Positions 35,545 to 44,589 of a stretch of 64,000 nucleotides of DNA are shown here, piece by piece. Origin of the DNA: Methanofollis formosanus (GTDB lineage Archaea; Halobacteriota; Methanomicrobia; Methanomicrobiales; Methanofollaceae); the NCBI RefSeq assembly GCF_019633745.1, contig NZ_CP037968.1:1494789-1558788 (forward strand), in the 5' to 3' direction. Position numbers and translations under genes: made by a program. Within the stretch, counting starts at the first letter, position 1; each line of letters starts with the position of its first letter. The notes beneath the pieces were generated by a model that was not told the origin of the DNA, did not search any database, and saw only the letters and a program-made list of their open reading frames with translations.

Positions 35545-35996
35545 TGGCGGAGTGTGGCTGTGGGTGCGGCGGCGGCGAGGGCGAGGGGCCGAAGCGGATC
35601 ATCTTCCCCTGCGCCGGTGCCGCCAATGTCGGGCAGATCACCAACCTCGCCGCGATCCAGCTCAGGGTGGAGGGCTTCGGCAGTCCGGCCTGCACGGCGC
35701 AGCTCGCCACCGGCGTGGGGCCGGTGATGAAAAAGTGCGGCGAGGCCGACGAGGTCGTCGTCCTCGACGGGTGCCCGACCGCCTGTGCCTCGAAGATCGC
35801 GGCGGCCCAGGGGATCGCACCTGACCAAGTGATCGTCGTCACCGAACAGGGGGTCGCCAAGTCCTCTGACCTCACCATCTCGGACGAGGAGATCGAGTGC
35901 GTCGTCTCCGCGGCCTGGGAAGGGAAAGGAAAGCCAGGGCAGCAGGAAAACTGTGGCTGTGGCGGCGGATGCGGATGCGGCTGTAACGATGAGTGA
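35544..35996 (+). CDS. DGC-domain putative zinc-binding protein with Cys-rich ends
   Basis: A 150-residue protein. The core has VVVLDGCPTACASK, the Asp-Gly-Cys motif that names the DGC domain (PF08859). Both termini are extra Cys/Gly-rich: MAECGCGCGGG at the start and CGCGGGCGCGC at the end, about 11 cysteines beyond the core. These look like metal- or arsenite-chelating tails. The start overlaps the thioredoxin stop (TGATG). Function of the family is not established. Confidence 0.8.
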   Translation: MAECGCGCGGGEGEGPKRIIFPCAGAANVGQITNLAAIQLRVEGFGSPACTAQLATGVGPVMKKCGEADEVVVLDGCPTACASKIAAAQGIAPDQVIVVTEQGVAKSSDLTISDEEIECVVSAAWEGKGKPGQQENCGCGGGCGCGCNDE

Positions 35997-36002
35997 ACCT
36001 CC

Positions 36003-36338
36003 ATGGACGGCGTGGTGCTGGTGACCTGTTCGGGCGTCTCAAACACCGGGACGTTGACGACGCAGGCAGCGGCGACCTTCAGACAGCGCCACCCTTCGGC
36101 CCTCGACGATGTCGTCCAGGCCAGAGACCTGGCACCGGGTGCGGTCCCTGCGGGCGGTCAGGTGATCGTCCTCGACGGTTGCACCGACGCCTGCGGACGA
36201 AAGAAACTCGAAGGTCTCGGGACCGTGCCTGACGTCCATATCGTGGCGACCGATCTCGGGGTCGTCAAGAACAGCATGGCAGAGGTGCGGTACGACGAGA
36301 TCGCACGGGTCGTTGCAGCGCTGCGAGAGGCGGTCTGA
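36003..36338 (+). CDS. DGC-domain putative zinc-binding protein, short form
   Basis: A 111-residue paralogue of the preceding protein, beginning VLVTCSGVSNTGTL and with VIVLDGCTDACGRKK as its DGC motif. It lacks the Cys-rich tails. It starts 6 bp after the previous stop. The pair suggests two subunits or two steps acting on the same metal(loid) or thiol substrate. Confidence 0.78.
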   Translation: MDGVVLVTCSGVSNTGTLTTQAAATFRQRHPSALDDVVQARDLAPGAVPAGGQVIVLDGCTDACGRKKLEGLGTVPDVHIVATDLGVVKNSMAEVRYDEIARVVAALREAV

Positions 36339-36415
36339 GAAGGGCCGCAGCCGTTCATCTCTCTTTTCTCGCAGGAGAGCGCGACCATTATAACAGACCG
36401 CGACAAGGAGGGTGC

Positions 36416-36820
36416 ATGAAAGAGAAAGTGCTCTTCATCTGCACCCACAATGCCGCCCGTTCCCAGATGGCCGAGGGGTATATGAGGGCGCGCTACGGCG
36501 AGCGGTACGAGGTCTATTCTGCCGGCACCGCCCCCGCCGTCGAGATCGACCCGAGGGCAGTGGCGGTGATGGCCGAGATCGGGGTGGACCTCGCCGGTCA
36601 GGAGACGAAGGCCCTCTCGGTCTATTTTCAGCAGGAGATGGACACCGTCGTGACTGTCTGCGAGGGCGGGATCTGCCCGATGTTCCCCTGGGCAAAGACC
36701 GTCATCCACGAGGAGTTCCCCGACCCGCGGGCCATCTCCGGGAGCGAGGGGGAGGTGCTCCAGGGGTTCAGGCGGGTGAGAGACGACATCATCAAATGGA
36801 TCGACGGCCGGTTTGGGTGA
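36416..36820 (+). CDS. arsC: Arsenate reductase, LMW-phosphatase type
   Basis: A 134-residue protein of the thioredoxin-coupled ArsC/low-molecular-weight phosphatase family. The P-loop is CTHNAARSQ (Cys9). Further cysteines lie in VCEGGICPMF, where ArsC has its resolving pair. It reduces arsenate to arsenite for export. It is separated from the DGC genes by 77 bp with CATTATAACA, so it may have its own promoter. Confidence 0.85.
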   Translation: MKEKVLFICTHNAARSQMAEGYMRARYGERYEVYSAGTAPAVEIDPRAVAVMAEIGVDLAGQETKALSVYFQQEMDTVVTVCEGGICPMFPWAKTVIHEEFPDPRAISGSEGEVLQGFRRVRDDIIKWIDGRFG

Positions 36821-36879
36821 ACTGGTGCGCCGGCAGAGGTGGCGGCACGCGGATCCCAGAACAAACAATCCTGAAGAAC

Positions 36880-37005
36880 ATGTTGCCGTCCACCGCCTCT
36901 CTTCGCGCGGGGGTCTGGGGGGTGCAACCCCCCGGCGGGAGACGACAGTAAAGATCCTGCAATGGGGGCGGCACTCTGATCCCGCGTCTTCCCGCCTCCA
37001 TCACC
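36880..37005 (+). repeat. Family B hairpin repeat
   Basis: GCGCGGGGGTCTGGGGGG, AACCCCCCGGCGGGAGACG and a GTAAAGATCCTGCAATGG block, in the convergent gap between arsC and the CDF gene. Confidence 0.6.
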
Positions 37006-37010
37006 ACTCC

Positions 37011-37904
37011 TCACTCCCCCTTCCCCTTCAACCTCCTGAGCAGCGCGGACTCGGGACAGGGCTCGGGTTCGAACTCGAGGATGCTGTACTGGACATCATA
37101 CCGCCTGAGTCTTCTTCTGATCTCCCTCTTTATCTCCTCGATTTTCACGATGTCATCGGTGCAGGCGACGACATGGGCGTCGAGGACGTTGATATGCGAG
37201 CAGAGGGCCCAGAGGTGGATGTTATGCACCTCCTCCACCCCTTCGACGGCCTCCATTGCGGTCACCACCTCGTCGAAATCAATCCCTGAGGGCACGAACT
37301 GGAGGAGGATCCCGACCGTCTCCCGGAGAAGCGAGACCGACCCGACGAGGATCAGGAGGGCGATCCCGATGCTGAGGAGAGGGTCGACGACGGTCTGGCC
37401 GGTGACGGCGATCCAGGCCGCGGCGACGACGACCGCCACCGAGGAGAGGGTGTCGCCGACGACGTGGAGATAGGCGCTACGGACATTGAGGTCTTCGCTC
37501 CCGTGCAGTCTCCAGGCGACATAGAGGTTCACGACAAGCCCGATCACCCCCACCGCGGCCATCAGGGGCCCGGCGACCGGCACCGGATCGGCGAGACGCC
37601 TGAACGCCTCCCAGACGACCGTGCCCGCAAGGACGATGAGGAGCAGTCCGTTGACGAAGGCGACGAAGACCTCCACCCGGTGATACCCCCAGGTCCGCGT
37701 CCTGGTGGGAAGGCGCTCGGCGATGACCACTGCACCCAGGGAGAGGAGGAGGGCGAGGACGTCCCTGAACATATGCCCCGCATCCCCGATGAGGGCAAGC
37801 GATCCCGAGAGCACCCCGGCCACCGCCTCGACCACCATATACACCAGGGTGAGGACGACGGCGACCTTCAGGGCCGCCCGCTCGCCGCCCTTCCTGAGTG
37901 GCAT
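37011..37904 (-). CDS. Cation diffusion facilitator (Zn/Cd/Co exporter)
   Basis: A 297-residue CDF transporter with six helices. HMFRD in helix 2 and HVVGD in helix 5 are the paired His/Asp Zn site, and the C-terminal cytoplasmic domain (from ~210) includes HNIHLWALCSH. It exports divalent metals in exchange for protons. I use the ATG at 37904 (MPLRKGGERAAL); the longer frame runs into repeat sequence. Its 5' region is a family B/A repeat block, so no classical promoter is evident. Confidence 0.9.
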   Translation of the reverse strand: MPLRKGGERAALKVAVVLTLVYMVVEAVAGVLSGSLALIGDAGHMFRDVLALLLSLGAVVIAERLPTRTRTWGYHRVEVFVAFVNGLLLIVLAGTVVWEAFRRLADPVPVAGPLMAAVGVIGLVVNLYVAWRLHGSEDLNVRSAYLHVVGDTLSSVAVVVAAAWIAVTGQTVVDPLLSIGIALLILVGSVSLLRETVGILLQFVPSGIDFDEVVTAMEAVEGVEEVHNIHLWALCSHINVLDAHVVACTDDIVKIEEIKREIRRRLRRYDVQYSILEFEPEPCPESALLRRLKGKGE

Positions 37905-38620
37905 GTGGGGTGTGTGGGCCGCCGGGGGTATGAACCTGTCCCCGGTGCGAGACGACGGTGAAGGTTCTGCGAAGAGGGGGGAGTTGATCATCACGCCTTC
38001 CCCCATGCTCTCAAGCCGGGGGCTCTGCCCCCGGACCCCCGGGATGGCGATAGGGCCGGGAAGGCAGAGCGATATTGATGAAGAGGTGAGTGCCGCCCCA
38101 CCCCTATCTTCATCCCGGGGGGTCCGGGTGGTCTCACACCGCCCCCCCTTCATGACCCCAGAGAGAGAATCCGGACGGGAAGAGGACGGCCATTATTCAG
38201 CAGGAGCACACCACCACGTGCCGTCCCCCGCACTATCTTCTCGCGAGACGGCGGAAAAGTCCTGCGATGAAGGGACGGCATGTTCTGCCCGCCACACCAG
38301 CCCCGTTGTCATGACCCCGAAGATAAAACCAGAACGGGGGAAGGGCACGCCTGCTCGCCGCCCCCGCCCTCATCTTCTCGCGAAATACCAGAACAAATTC
38401 AGTGATGAGGGGACGGCACGTTTGGATCATCACGCCATCCCACCGACATGACCCCAAAGATAGAACTCAGACGGGAGAGTGCTGATCAATTCTCAGTGGG
38501 ATCTCCGGTTCATGCCGTCCCACGTCCTATCCTCACGCGAGACGGCAGGAAAGACCTCGCTATGGGGGACGGCACCCCTGATCACCACACCTTTATCAAA
38601 CCGCCTTCCCCACCATCCCC
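37905..38620. other. 716-bp divergent gap filled with family B and A repeats
   Basis: One family B unit (~37920-38065, with CCGGGGGCTCTGCCCCCGG) is followed by a partial B (38095-38150) and then about three family A units to ~38600. No gene; open frames here are repeat translations. Confidence 0.65.
38150..38600 (+). repeat. Family A repeat units (about three)
   Basis: ATCTTCTCGCGAGACGG or close variants at ~38233, 38372 and 38530, each followed ~40 bp later by GGGACGGCA and preceded by CATGACCCC-AAGATA blocks. Same orientation as the 44.6-kb array. Confidence 0.7.
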
Positions 38621-39442
38621 ATGGACATCACCCCCCTCTGCGACAACACCGTCCTCACCGACCATTATTACCTCGGCGAGCCCGGCCTCTCCATCCACAT
38701 CAGGGACCGGGACACCGAGGTGCTCTTCGACCTCGGGTATTCCGACGTCTTCCTCAGGAACGCCCTGGCGATGGGGATCGCCCCCTGCGACGCCGACCAT
38801 GTCGTCTTCTCCCACTGCCACCTCGACCACACCTGGGGGCTTGGCCCCCTCCTCCGCCACCATGTCACCGGAGGGAACAAAAAGAGCCCTGAGTTCCTCG
38901 GCCACCCCGCACTCTTCAGGAGCGTGCGGTTCGACGGCGCCGAGATCGGGATGAACACCACCGCAGAGGGGCTTGCCCGGTACGGGGAGGTGCGCCTCTC
39001 GCAGGCACCCGTCGAGATCACCGAGGACATCATCTTCCTCGGCGAGATTCCGCGGTGCTTCGACTTCGAAGGGAAGACCGCCATCGGGACGTCGGAGGGC
39101 GCGCCCGACCTGGTTCCCGACGACACCGCCCTCGCCTGCCGGACCGATGAAGGACTGGTGATCGTTACGGGGTGCGCCCATGCCGGAATCTGCTCGACGG
39201 TCGAGTACGCAAAAGAGGTCTCAGGCGAAAAAAAGGTGGCGGACGTCATCGGGGGATTCCACCTCCTCGACGCACCGCCCGATCAGATCGAGGGAACCTG
39301 CCGGTTTTTCAAAAACCTCGGCGCCGACCGGATCCATCCCTGCCACTGCACCGGCCTCGCCGCGACCCTCGCCCTCGCCGGGGTGGCGAAGGTCCGCGAG
39401 ACCGGCGTCGGGCTCAGGCTCTCTTTTGAGCGGCGCTCCTGA
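38621..39442 (+). CDS. MBL-fold hydrolase, methanopterin-biosynthesis type
   Basis: A 273-residue metallo-beta-lactamase-fold protein. [10 protein letters not shown] is the HxHxDH metal site, and [19 protein letters not shown] and HPCHCTG supply the remaining ligands. The pattern matches archaeal proteins annotated as 7,8-dihydropterin-6-methyl-4-(ribofuranosyl)-aminobenzene-phosphate synthase, a methanopterin step; the assignment is by family. The 3' end overlaps the convergent cofD by 29 bp. Confidence 0.75.
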   Translation: MDITPLCDNTVLTDHYYLGEPGLSIHIRDRDTEVLFDLGYSDVFLRNALAMGIAPCDADHVVFSHCHLDHTWGLGPLLRHHVTGGNKKSPEFLGHPALFRSVRFDGAEIGMNTTAEGLARYGEVRLSQAPVEITEDIIFLGEIPRCFDFEGKTAIGTSEGAPDLVPDDTALACRTDEGLVIVTGCAHAGICSTVEYAKEVSGEKKVADVIGGFHLLDAPPDQIEGTCRFFKNLGADRIHPCHCTGLAATLALAGVAKVRETGVGLRLSFERRS

Positions 39443-40331
39443 CCACCGCCATCAGTTCCCAGGCAAGGGCCTCGGCCTTCCCCTCGTTGGACATCAGAGT
39501 GTCGAGACGCATCGCACCCGGCACCTCGGTCTCGTCCCGCCTATCCTGGACAAAGACGTCCACGAAGTCTTTGTAGAGTTCGTACGTCCCTGCCGACGAG
39601 GGTTCCATCCCCCATGCCTCCATCAGGGCGGCGGCCGGGCCCGAGACCGGGCGGTCCCCGATGAACGGGGAGACCGCGATGACGAACTGGTCCCTGAGCA
39701 CCTCCCTGATCCCCGCACACTCCAGGATCGGCGAGATGCTCGTCACCGGGTTGGACGGTCCGAGGATCACGGCGTCGGCCTCGCGGATCGCGGTCAGGGC
39801 CTCGGGCGTCGCCTTTGGCGCGGCTTCTCCCTTCCTGACCACGCCCTGGATCGGCACCTCGCCGCGGTGCCCCACCCAGTACTGCTGGAAATGCATCGGC
39901 CCCTCGGGTGTCTCCACATAGGTCGTCACCTCGGCATCGGTCATCGGAAGGACGCGGGCCTGCACCCCCAGGGCCCGGGCCAGGCCCTCCGTCGCCTCGG
40001 TGAGCGTGGCGCCGTCCCAGAGCATCCGGGCCCTCGCTATATGGACCGCCCGGTCTTTGTCGCCGATCCCGATGAACTCGGCATCGGTGAACTGCTCCAG
40101 GAACTTGTGGGTCGAGAAAGTGTCGCCCCTGATCCCCCACCAGGTATCGGTGTTCAGGAGTCCGGCAAAGAGGTAGAGCACGGTGTCGATGTCAGGGGAC
40201 ATGTGGTTGCCAGAGACCCACATGTCCTCCGCCGTGTTGACGATGACCGCAATCTGATCGTCGTTGACGAGATTGCGCATCCCGCGCAGGAGTTTCGGGG
40301 TGCCGGTCCCGCCTGAAAGGAAGGTAATCAT
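39414..40331 (-). CDS. cofD: 2-phospho-L-lactate transferase
   Basis: A 305-residue CofD beginning [18 protein letters not shown], the family hallmark. [19 protein letters not shown] and [10 protein letters not shown] are further conserved blocks. It joins the phospholactyl group to Fo to form F420-0, the hydride carrier of methanogenesis. I use the ATG at 40331. It is divergent from the HD gene across 49 bp. Confidence 0.95.
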   Translation of the reverse strand: MITFLSGGTGTPKLLRGMRNLVNDDQIAVIVNTAEDMWVSGNHMSPDIDTVLYLFAGLLNTDTWWGIRGDTFSTHKFLEQFTDAEFIGIGDKDRAVHIARARMLWDGATLTEATEGLARALGVQARVLPMTDAEVTTYVETPEGPMHFQQYWVGHRGEVPIQGVVRKGEAAPKATPEALTAIREADAVILGPSNPVTSISPILECAGIREVLRDQFVIAVSPFIGDRPVSGPAAALMEAWGMEPSSAGTYELYKDFVDVFVQDRRDETEVPGAMRLDTLMSNEGKAEALAWELMAVVRSAAQKRA

Positions 40332-40380
40332 AGAGAATAGTTTAATTGTCCATACATGAAGATTTTTAACAGAACGCCTG

Positions 40381-41583
40381 ATGAAGATCGTCAAAGACCC
40401 GGTGCATGGAGACGTGGAAGTGGGAGAGACCGCGCTCACCCTCCTGGACTCGCCGGTGCTCCAGCGTCTCCGCCACATCAGGCAACTCGGCTTCGCCCAC
40501 CTCGTCTATCCCGGCGCCAACCACACGCGCTTCGAGCACTCGCTCGGGACGATGCACCTGGCGGCCACCCTCTCGCGCCACCTCGACCTCGCGCCTGACG
40601 AGACCGATCTCGTCACCGCCGCCGCACTCCTGCACGATATCGGGCACGGTCCCTTCTCCCATGTGAGCGAGGCCTTCATGGTCGAACTGCTCGGGTGGGG
40701 CCACGAGGAGGTGGAGCGGCTCCTGGCAACCGGGGCGACCGCCGCGCTCCTCGACACCTGCGGGCTCGACCCGGCCGAGGTGGCGGCGGTCATCAACGGC
40801 CGTCACCGGTACGCGGGACTGATCCACGGCGACCTGGACGTGGACCGGATGGACTATCTGCTGCGGGACGCCCACTATACCGGCGTCCCATACGGGCTCG
40901 TCGACGCGGGACGGCTCGTCCGCTCGACGGTGCTCACCGAGAACGGCGTGGGCCTCGACTTCAGCGGGATCAACGCCGCCGAGTCGCTGCTCATCGCCAG
41001 GACCCTGATGCGCCCGGTCGTCTACTATCACCATGTCTCCAGGATCGCCACCAGCATGTTCCACCTCGCCCTCCTCTCCCACCTGGAGGGGACCGGCGAG
41101 GACGTGGGCGCCCTGATGCGGATGGACGACGCCGCTCTCTTCACCCGTCTCCTCGGTTCGCCGGACGCCGTCGCCGCCGACCTTGCGGCGCGACTGTATA
41201 CGAGGAGGCTCTATAAGCGGGCGGCCTATGTGGGACGGGACCGGGTGAACGCCGCGGCCGTGCAGGGCCGGACCTCGATGAGAGACAGCCGGCAGATCGC
41301 GAGGGCGATCGCGGAGAGCGCCGGGGTCGAGCCCTGGACGGTGCTCGTCGACATCCCCTCCTTCCCGACCGACATGTCGATGGGGGTGCGGGTGCGCGAC
41401 CACCACGCCCTGGTTGGACTCGAGGAGGTCTCGCCCCTGCTCACCACCCTCAACGAGACGCGCCGGCAGCAGTGGCGGCTCGGGGTCTACACCGTGCCGG
41501 ACCAGCGGGAGGCGGTGGAGCAGGCGGCGACCGAGGTGCTCCATATCAAGCGGCCGACCCAGCAGGACCGGCTGCCGATCTGA
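40381..41583 (+). CDS. HD-domain phosphohydrolase (SAMHD1/dGTPase-like)
   Basis: A 400-residue HD protein: His53 in [10 protein letters not shown], His85-Asp86 in [12 protein letters not shown] and a later Asp in [11 protein letters not shown] form the metal site. The style is that of archaeal dNTPase/SAMHD1-like hydrolases; the nucleotide substrate is not known. It is followed after 14 bp by ubiX and may share that transcript. Confidence 0.82.
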   Translation: MKIVKDPVHGDVEVGETALTLLDSPVLQRLRHIRQLGFAHLVYPGANHTRFEHSLGTMHLAATLSRHLDLAPDETDLVTAAALLHDIGHGPFSHVSEAFMVELLGWGHEEVERLLATGATAALLDTCGLDPAEVAAVINGRHRYAGLIHGDLDVDRMDYLLRDAHYTGVPYGLVDAGRLVRSTVLTENGVGLDFSGINAAESLLIARTLMRPVVYYHHVSRIATSMFHLALLSHLEGTGEDVGALMRMDDAALFTRLLGSPDAVAADLAARLYTRRLYKRAAYVGRDRVNAAAVQGRTSMRDSRQIARAIAESAGVEPWTVLVDIPSFPTDMSMGVRVRDHHALVGLEEVSPLLTTLNETRRQQWRLGVYTVPDQREAVEQAATEVLHIKRPTQQDRLPI

Positions 41584-41597
41584 GGAGAAGAAGAGCA

Positions 41598-42155
41598 ATG
41601 AAGAAGAAATATGTTGTCGGGGTGACCGGGGCAAGCGGGATCGTCTATGCCCGCCGCCTCCTCGAAGTGCTCAGCGAGCAGGCGACGGTCTACCTGGTGG
41701 TCTCCGAGATCGCCGAGGAGATCGCACGCCACGAAGGGATCGACCTCACCGACCTCCCGGTGATCAGGGAGGACAACCACAACCTCGCCGCCGAGATCGC
41801 CAGTGGGTCGTTCAGGTACGACGGGATGGTCGTCGTCCCGTGCTCGATGAAGACCCTGGCCTCGGTCAGCGCCGGGCTCTCGAGCACCCTCATCGCCCGG
41901 GCCGCCGACGTCTGTCTCAAGGAGCGGCGACGGTGCATCCTGGTCATGCGCGAGATGCCGCTCTCCAGGGTCCACCTCAAGAACATGCTCGCCGTCGACG
42001 AGGCCGGCGCAACGGTGATGGTGGCAAGCCCCCCATTCTATGGGAGACCAGAGACGATCGACGACCTGGTGGACATGGTGGTGGCGCGGATCCTCGACCA
42101 CCTGGGCGTCGAACACGATATCGGAACACGATGGAGCGGGTATGATGATGCGTAA
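41598..42155 (+). CDS. ubiX: Flavin prenyltransferase UbiX
   Basis: A 185-residue flavoprotein starting YVVGVTGASGIVYARRLL. It makes prenylated FMN, the cofactor of UbiD decarboxylases. VVVPCSMKTLASV and REMPLSRVHLKNM are the conserved blocks. GAGGAG lies 10 bp before the ATG at 41598. The end overlaps ubiD by 14 bp, which ties supply of cofactor to its user. Confidence 0.93.
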   Translation: MKKKYVVGVTGASGIVYARRLLEVLSEQATVYLVVSEIAEEIARHEGIDLTDLPVIREDNHNLAAEIASGSFRYDGMVVVPCSMKTLASVSAGLSSTLIARAADVCLKERRRCILVMREMPLSRVHLKNMLAVDEAGATVMVASPPFYGRPETIDDLVDMVVARILDHLGVEHDIGTRWSGYDDA

Positions 42156-43389
42156 GTTTATCGACGAGATGCGAGAGCAGGGACTGGTCGACGAGATCGA
42201 GCGGCCGGTCTCGACCAGGTTCGAGGCGGCGCAGATGGCGGTGAAGACCGACCGGGTCCTCTACTTCCACGACTGCGACGGGAAAGAGGCGGTGATGAAC
42301 CTCACCGCCGACCGCAGGGCCCTGGCCGCGGCCCTCGGCGCCGACGAGAAGGGGCTGATCCGGCGGCTGGCCGCGGCGAACTACGACGGAAACCTCAAAC
42401 CGATGGGCAAACTCGAGATGCGCCCGGCCGACTTCTCTGAGCTCCCGGTGATGACCTTTTACCCGAAGGACGGCGGCCCGTACATCACCGCGGGGATCGT
42501 CTTCTCCCGCCTCGACGGCGTGGAGAACGCCTCCATCCACCGGATGATGGTCACCGGCAAGGACCGGGTGGCCGCACGCCTGGTGGAAGGCCGGCACACC
42601 TACGTGATGCACCGGGAGGCCCTGGCGCGGGGCGAGCGCCTGCCGATCGCGATGGTGATCGGGGCGCACCCGGCGGTGACGTTTGCGAGCTGCACCCGCG
42701 TGCCCGAAGGCCGGGAACTCCAGTTTGCCGCAGAACTCCTCGGCGGCGAGCTCCCGGTCTGGGAGTGCCCCAACGGCGTCCTGGTCCCTGAGGCGGAGAT
42801 CGTCCTCGAAGGCTATATCGGGAACGAGACCGCCGAGGAAGGCCCATTCGTCGACATCACCGGCACCTACGACTTCGAACGGATTCAGCCGGTCATCGAG
42901 TTCACCGGGATGTGGACGAAGGAGAACCCGGTCTACCACTCCATCCTTCCCGGCGGGAGCGAGCACCGTCTCCTGATGGGAGTCCCGTACGAGCCCAAGA
43001 TCTACCGGGCGGTGGCGGGAGTGACGACGGTGAGGAACGTCGTCCTCACCACCGGCGGGTGCGGCTACCTCCACGGGATCGTGCAGGTCCGCAAGAACAC
43101 GCAGGGCGACGGGAAGAACGCGATCATGGCGGCCTTCGCGGCGCACACCTCCCTCAAGCATGTGGTGGTCGTGGACGAGGACATCGACCCCTTCGATCCC
43201 GAGGACGTGGAGTACGCCATCGCCACCAGGGTGCGGGGCGACCGCGACCTGATGGTGGTCACCGGGGTGCGGGGCTCCTCCCTCGACCCCTGCCGCGAGG
43301 GCGACGGGACGAACGTGAAGATCGGGGTCGACGCCACGATGACCCTGGGAGAAGAAGAGAAATTTGTACGTGCCGGATGGGATGAATGA
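42142..43389 (+). CDS. UbiD-family decarboxylase, probable anhydromevalonate phosphate decarboxylase
   Basis: About 415 residues of a UbiD enzyme that depends on prenylated FMN. The ATG run at 42142-42150 follows GGAG, so the exact first Met is uncertain. In archaea lacking classic mevalonate kinases the UbiD next to aconitase X decarboxylates trans-anhydromevalonate phosphate to isopentenyl phosphate. Here ubiX precedes and acnX follows with ATGA overlap, which supports that role. Other UbiD substrates cannot be excluded from sequence alone. Confidence 0.85.
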   Translation: MMMRKFIDEMREQGLVDEIERPVSTRFEAAQMAVKTDRVLYFHDCDGKEAVMNLTADRRALAAALGADEKGLIRRLAAANYDGNLKPMGKLEMRPADFSELPVMTFYPKDGGPYITAGIVFSRLDGVENASIHRMMVTGKDRVAARLVEGRHTYVMHREALARGERLPIAMVIGAHPAVTFASCTRVPEGRELQFAAELLGGELPVWECPNGVLVPEAEIVLEGYIGNETAEEGPFVDITGTYDFERIQPVIEFTGMWTKENPVYHSILPGGSEHRLLMGVPYEPKIYRAVAGVTTVRNVVLTTGGCGYLHGIVQVRKNTQGDGKNAIMAAFAAHTSLKHVVVVDEDIDPFDPEDVEYAIATRVRGDRDLMVVTGVRGSSLDPCREGDGTNVKIGVDATMTLGEEEKFVRAGWDE

Positions 43390-44552
43390 TGCAACTGGAA
43401 CCAGAAGATGAACAGATTCTGAATGGTGAATATGGCGAGACCCGTCAGAAGATGATGGAGCTCCTGGTCGGCCTCGGGAAGGTCTTCGGGGCCGACGAAC
43501 TCATCCCGATCACGAGCGCCCAGGTGAGCGGGGCCTCATACAAGACCATCGGGAAGTGGGGGCTCGAGTGGCTGCGCAAGATGGACGCAAAGGTCGTGGT
43601 CCCGACGGTCCTCAACCCGATCGGAATGGACCGTCTGCGCTGGAAGGAAATGGGGATCCCTGAGGACTTTGCGGCAAAGCAGAAAGAGGTGGTCGAGGCC
43701 TACGAACGACTCGGGATCGAACTCGAGTGCACCTGCACGCCGTACTATCTCTCCATCACGCAGTTCGGCGAGCACCTGGCATGGGCCGAGTCTTCGGCGG
43801 TCTGTTATGCCAACTCGGTCATCGGGGCGCGGACCAACCGCGAGGGCGGACCGGCGGCCCTGGCCGCGGCGATCATCGGGAAGACCCCCTTCTACGGGCT
43901 GCACATCTTCAAAAACCGTCTGCCCGACGTCGGGGTCGTCATCGACGAGCCTTCTGAACTGAAGGACGCCGCGGATTTCGGGGCGCTCGGGTACGTGGCC
44001 GGGAAGAGCATCGGGAACAGGATCCCGTTCTTCACCGGTATCAGGCCCAACCGCGACCAGCTCAAGGCGATGGGCGCAGCGATGGCGGCAAGCGGCGCGG
44101 TGGCCCTCTTCCATGTGGACACCATCACGCCCGAGACCCGCTTCCCGACCTTCAAAAAGGACGTCCCCGAGACGATCGAGGTGAGCATGGCCGAGGTGCG
44201 CGAGGTCTTCTCCGCGATGGACGTCGACGCCGTCGCCGTCGGGTGCCCGCACCTCTCCCCCGAGGAACTCGAAACGCTCGCCACGCTCCTCACCGGCAAG
44301 ACGGTGACAAAACCCTTCTTCGTCTTCGCGGCCCGCGGCGTCATCGCCGACCACCCGCAGGCGGTCACCGCGATCGAGCGGAGCGGGGCGAAGGTCTATG
44401 CCGACACCTGCGTCGTCGTCTCCCCGGCCCTCGACCGCTACGACCGGATCATGGTCAACTCCGGCAAGGCCCTCGCGTATGTCCCGACGATGTGCGGGGC
44501 GGTGGCAAGGATCGGCACCCTCGCAGAGTGCGTGACCGTCGCCACGTCGTGA
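43386..44552 (+). CDS. Aconitase X large subunit, probable phosphomevalonate dehydratase
   Basis: A 388-residue DUF521/aconitase X protein. Three conserved Cys positions are visible (LECTCTPYY, VGCPHLS and PTMCGAVA) and would bind the Fe-S cluster. In the archaeal mevalonate pathway the large subunit pairs with a small DUF126 subunit to dehydrate phosphomevalonate. No small-subunit gene is adjacent or seen in the window. Last gene of the ubiX-ubiD-acnX run. Confidence 0.88.
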   Translation: MMQLEPEDEQILNGEYGETRQKMMELLVGLGKVFGADELIPITSAQVSGASYKTIGKWGLEWLRKMDAKVVVPTVLNPIGMDRLRWKEMGIPEDFAAKQKEVVEAYERLGIELECTCTPYYLSITQFGEHLAWAESSAVCYANSVIGARTNREGGPAALAAAIIGKTPFYGLHIFKNRLPDVGVVIDEPSELKDAADFGALGYVAGKSIGNRIPFFTGIRPNRDQLKAMGAAMAASGAVALFHVDTITPETRFPTFKKDVPETIEVSMAEVREVFSAMDVDAVAVGCPHLSPEELETLATLLTGKTVTKPFFVFAARGVIADHPQAVTAIERSGAKVYADTCVVVSPALDRYDRIMVNSGKALAYVPTMCGAVARIGTLAECVTVATS

Positions 44553-44589
44553 GAGGATCCCAAAACAGCAGGGGGATCTCCCTCCCGGC
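44553..44589. other. Short spacer before the repeat array
   Basis: Contains GGATCCCAAAACAGC and no T-run; no feature recognised. Confidence 0.3.

Noticed and set aside
35544-36338. DGC proteins as metallothioneins
   Set aside because: The Cys-rich tails of the first protein would fit, but both have a ~110-residue folded DGC core, far larger than a metallothionein.
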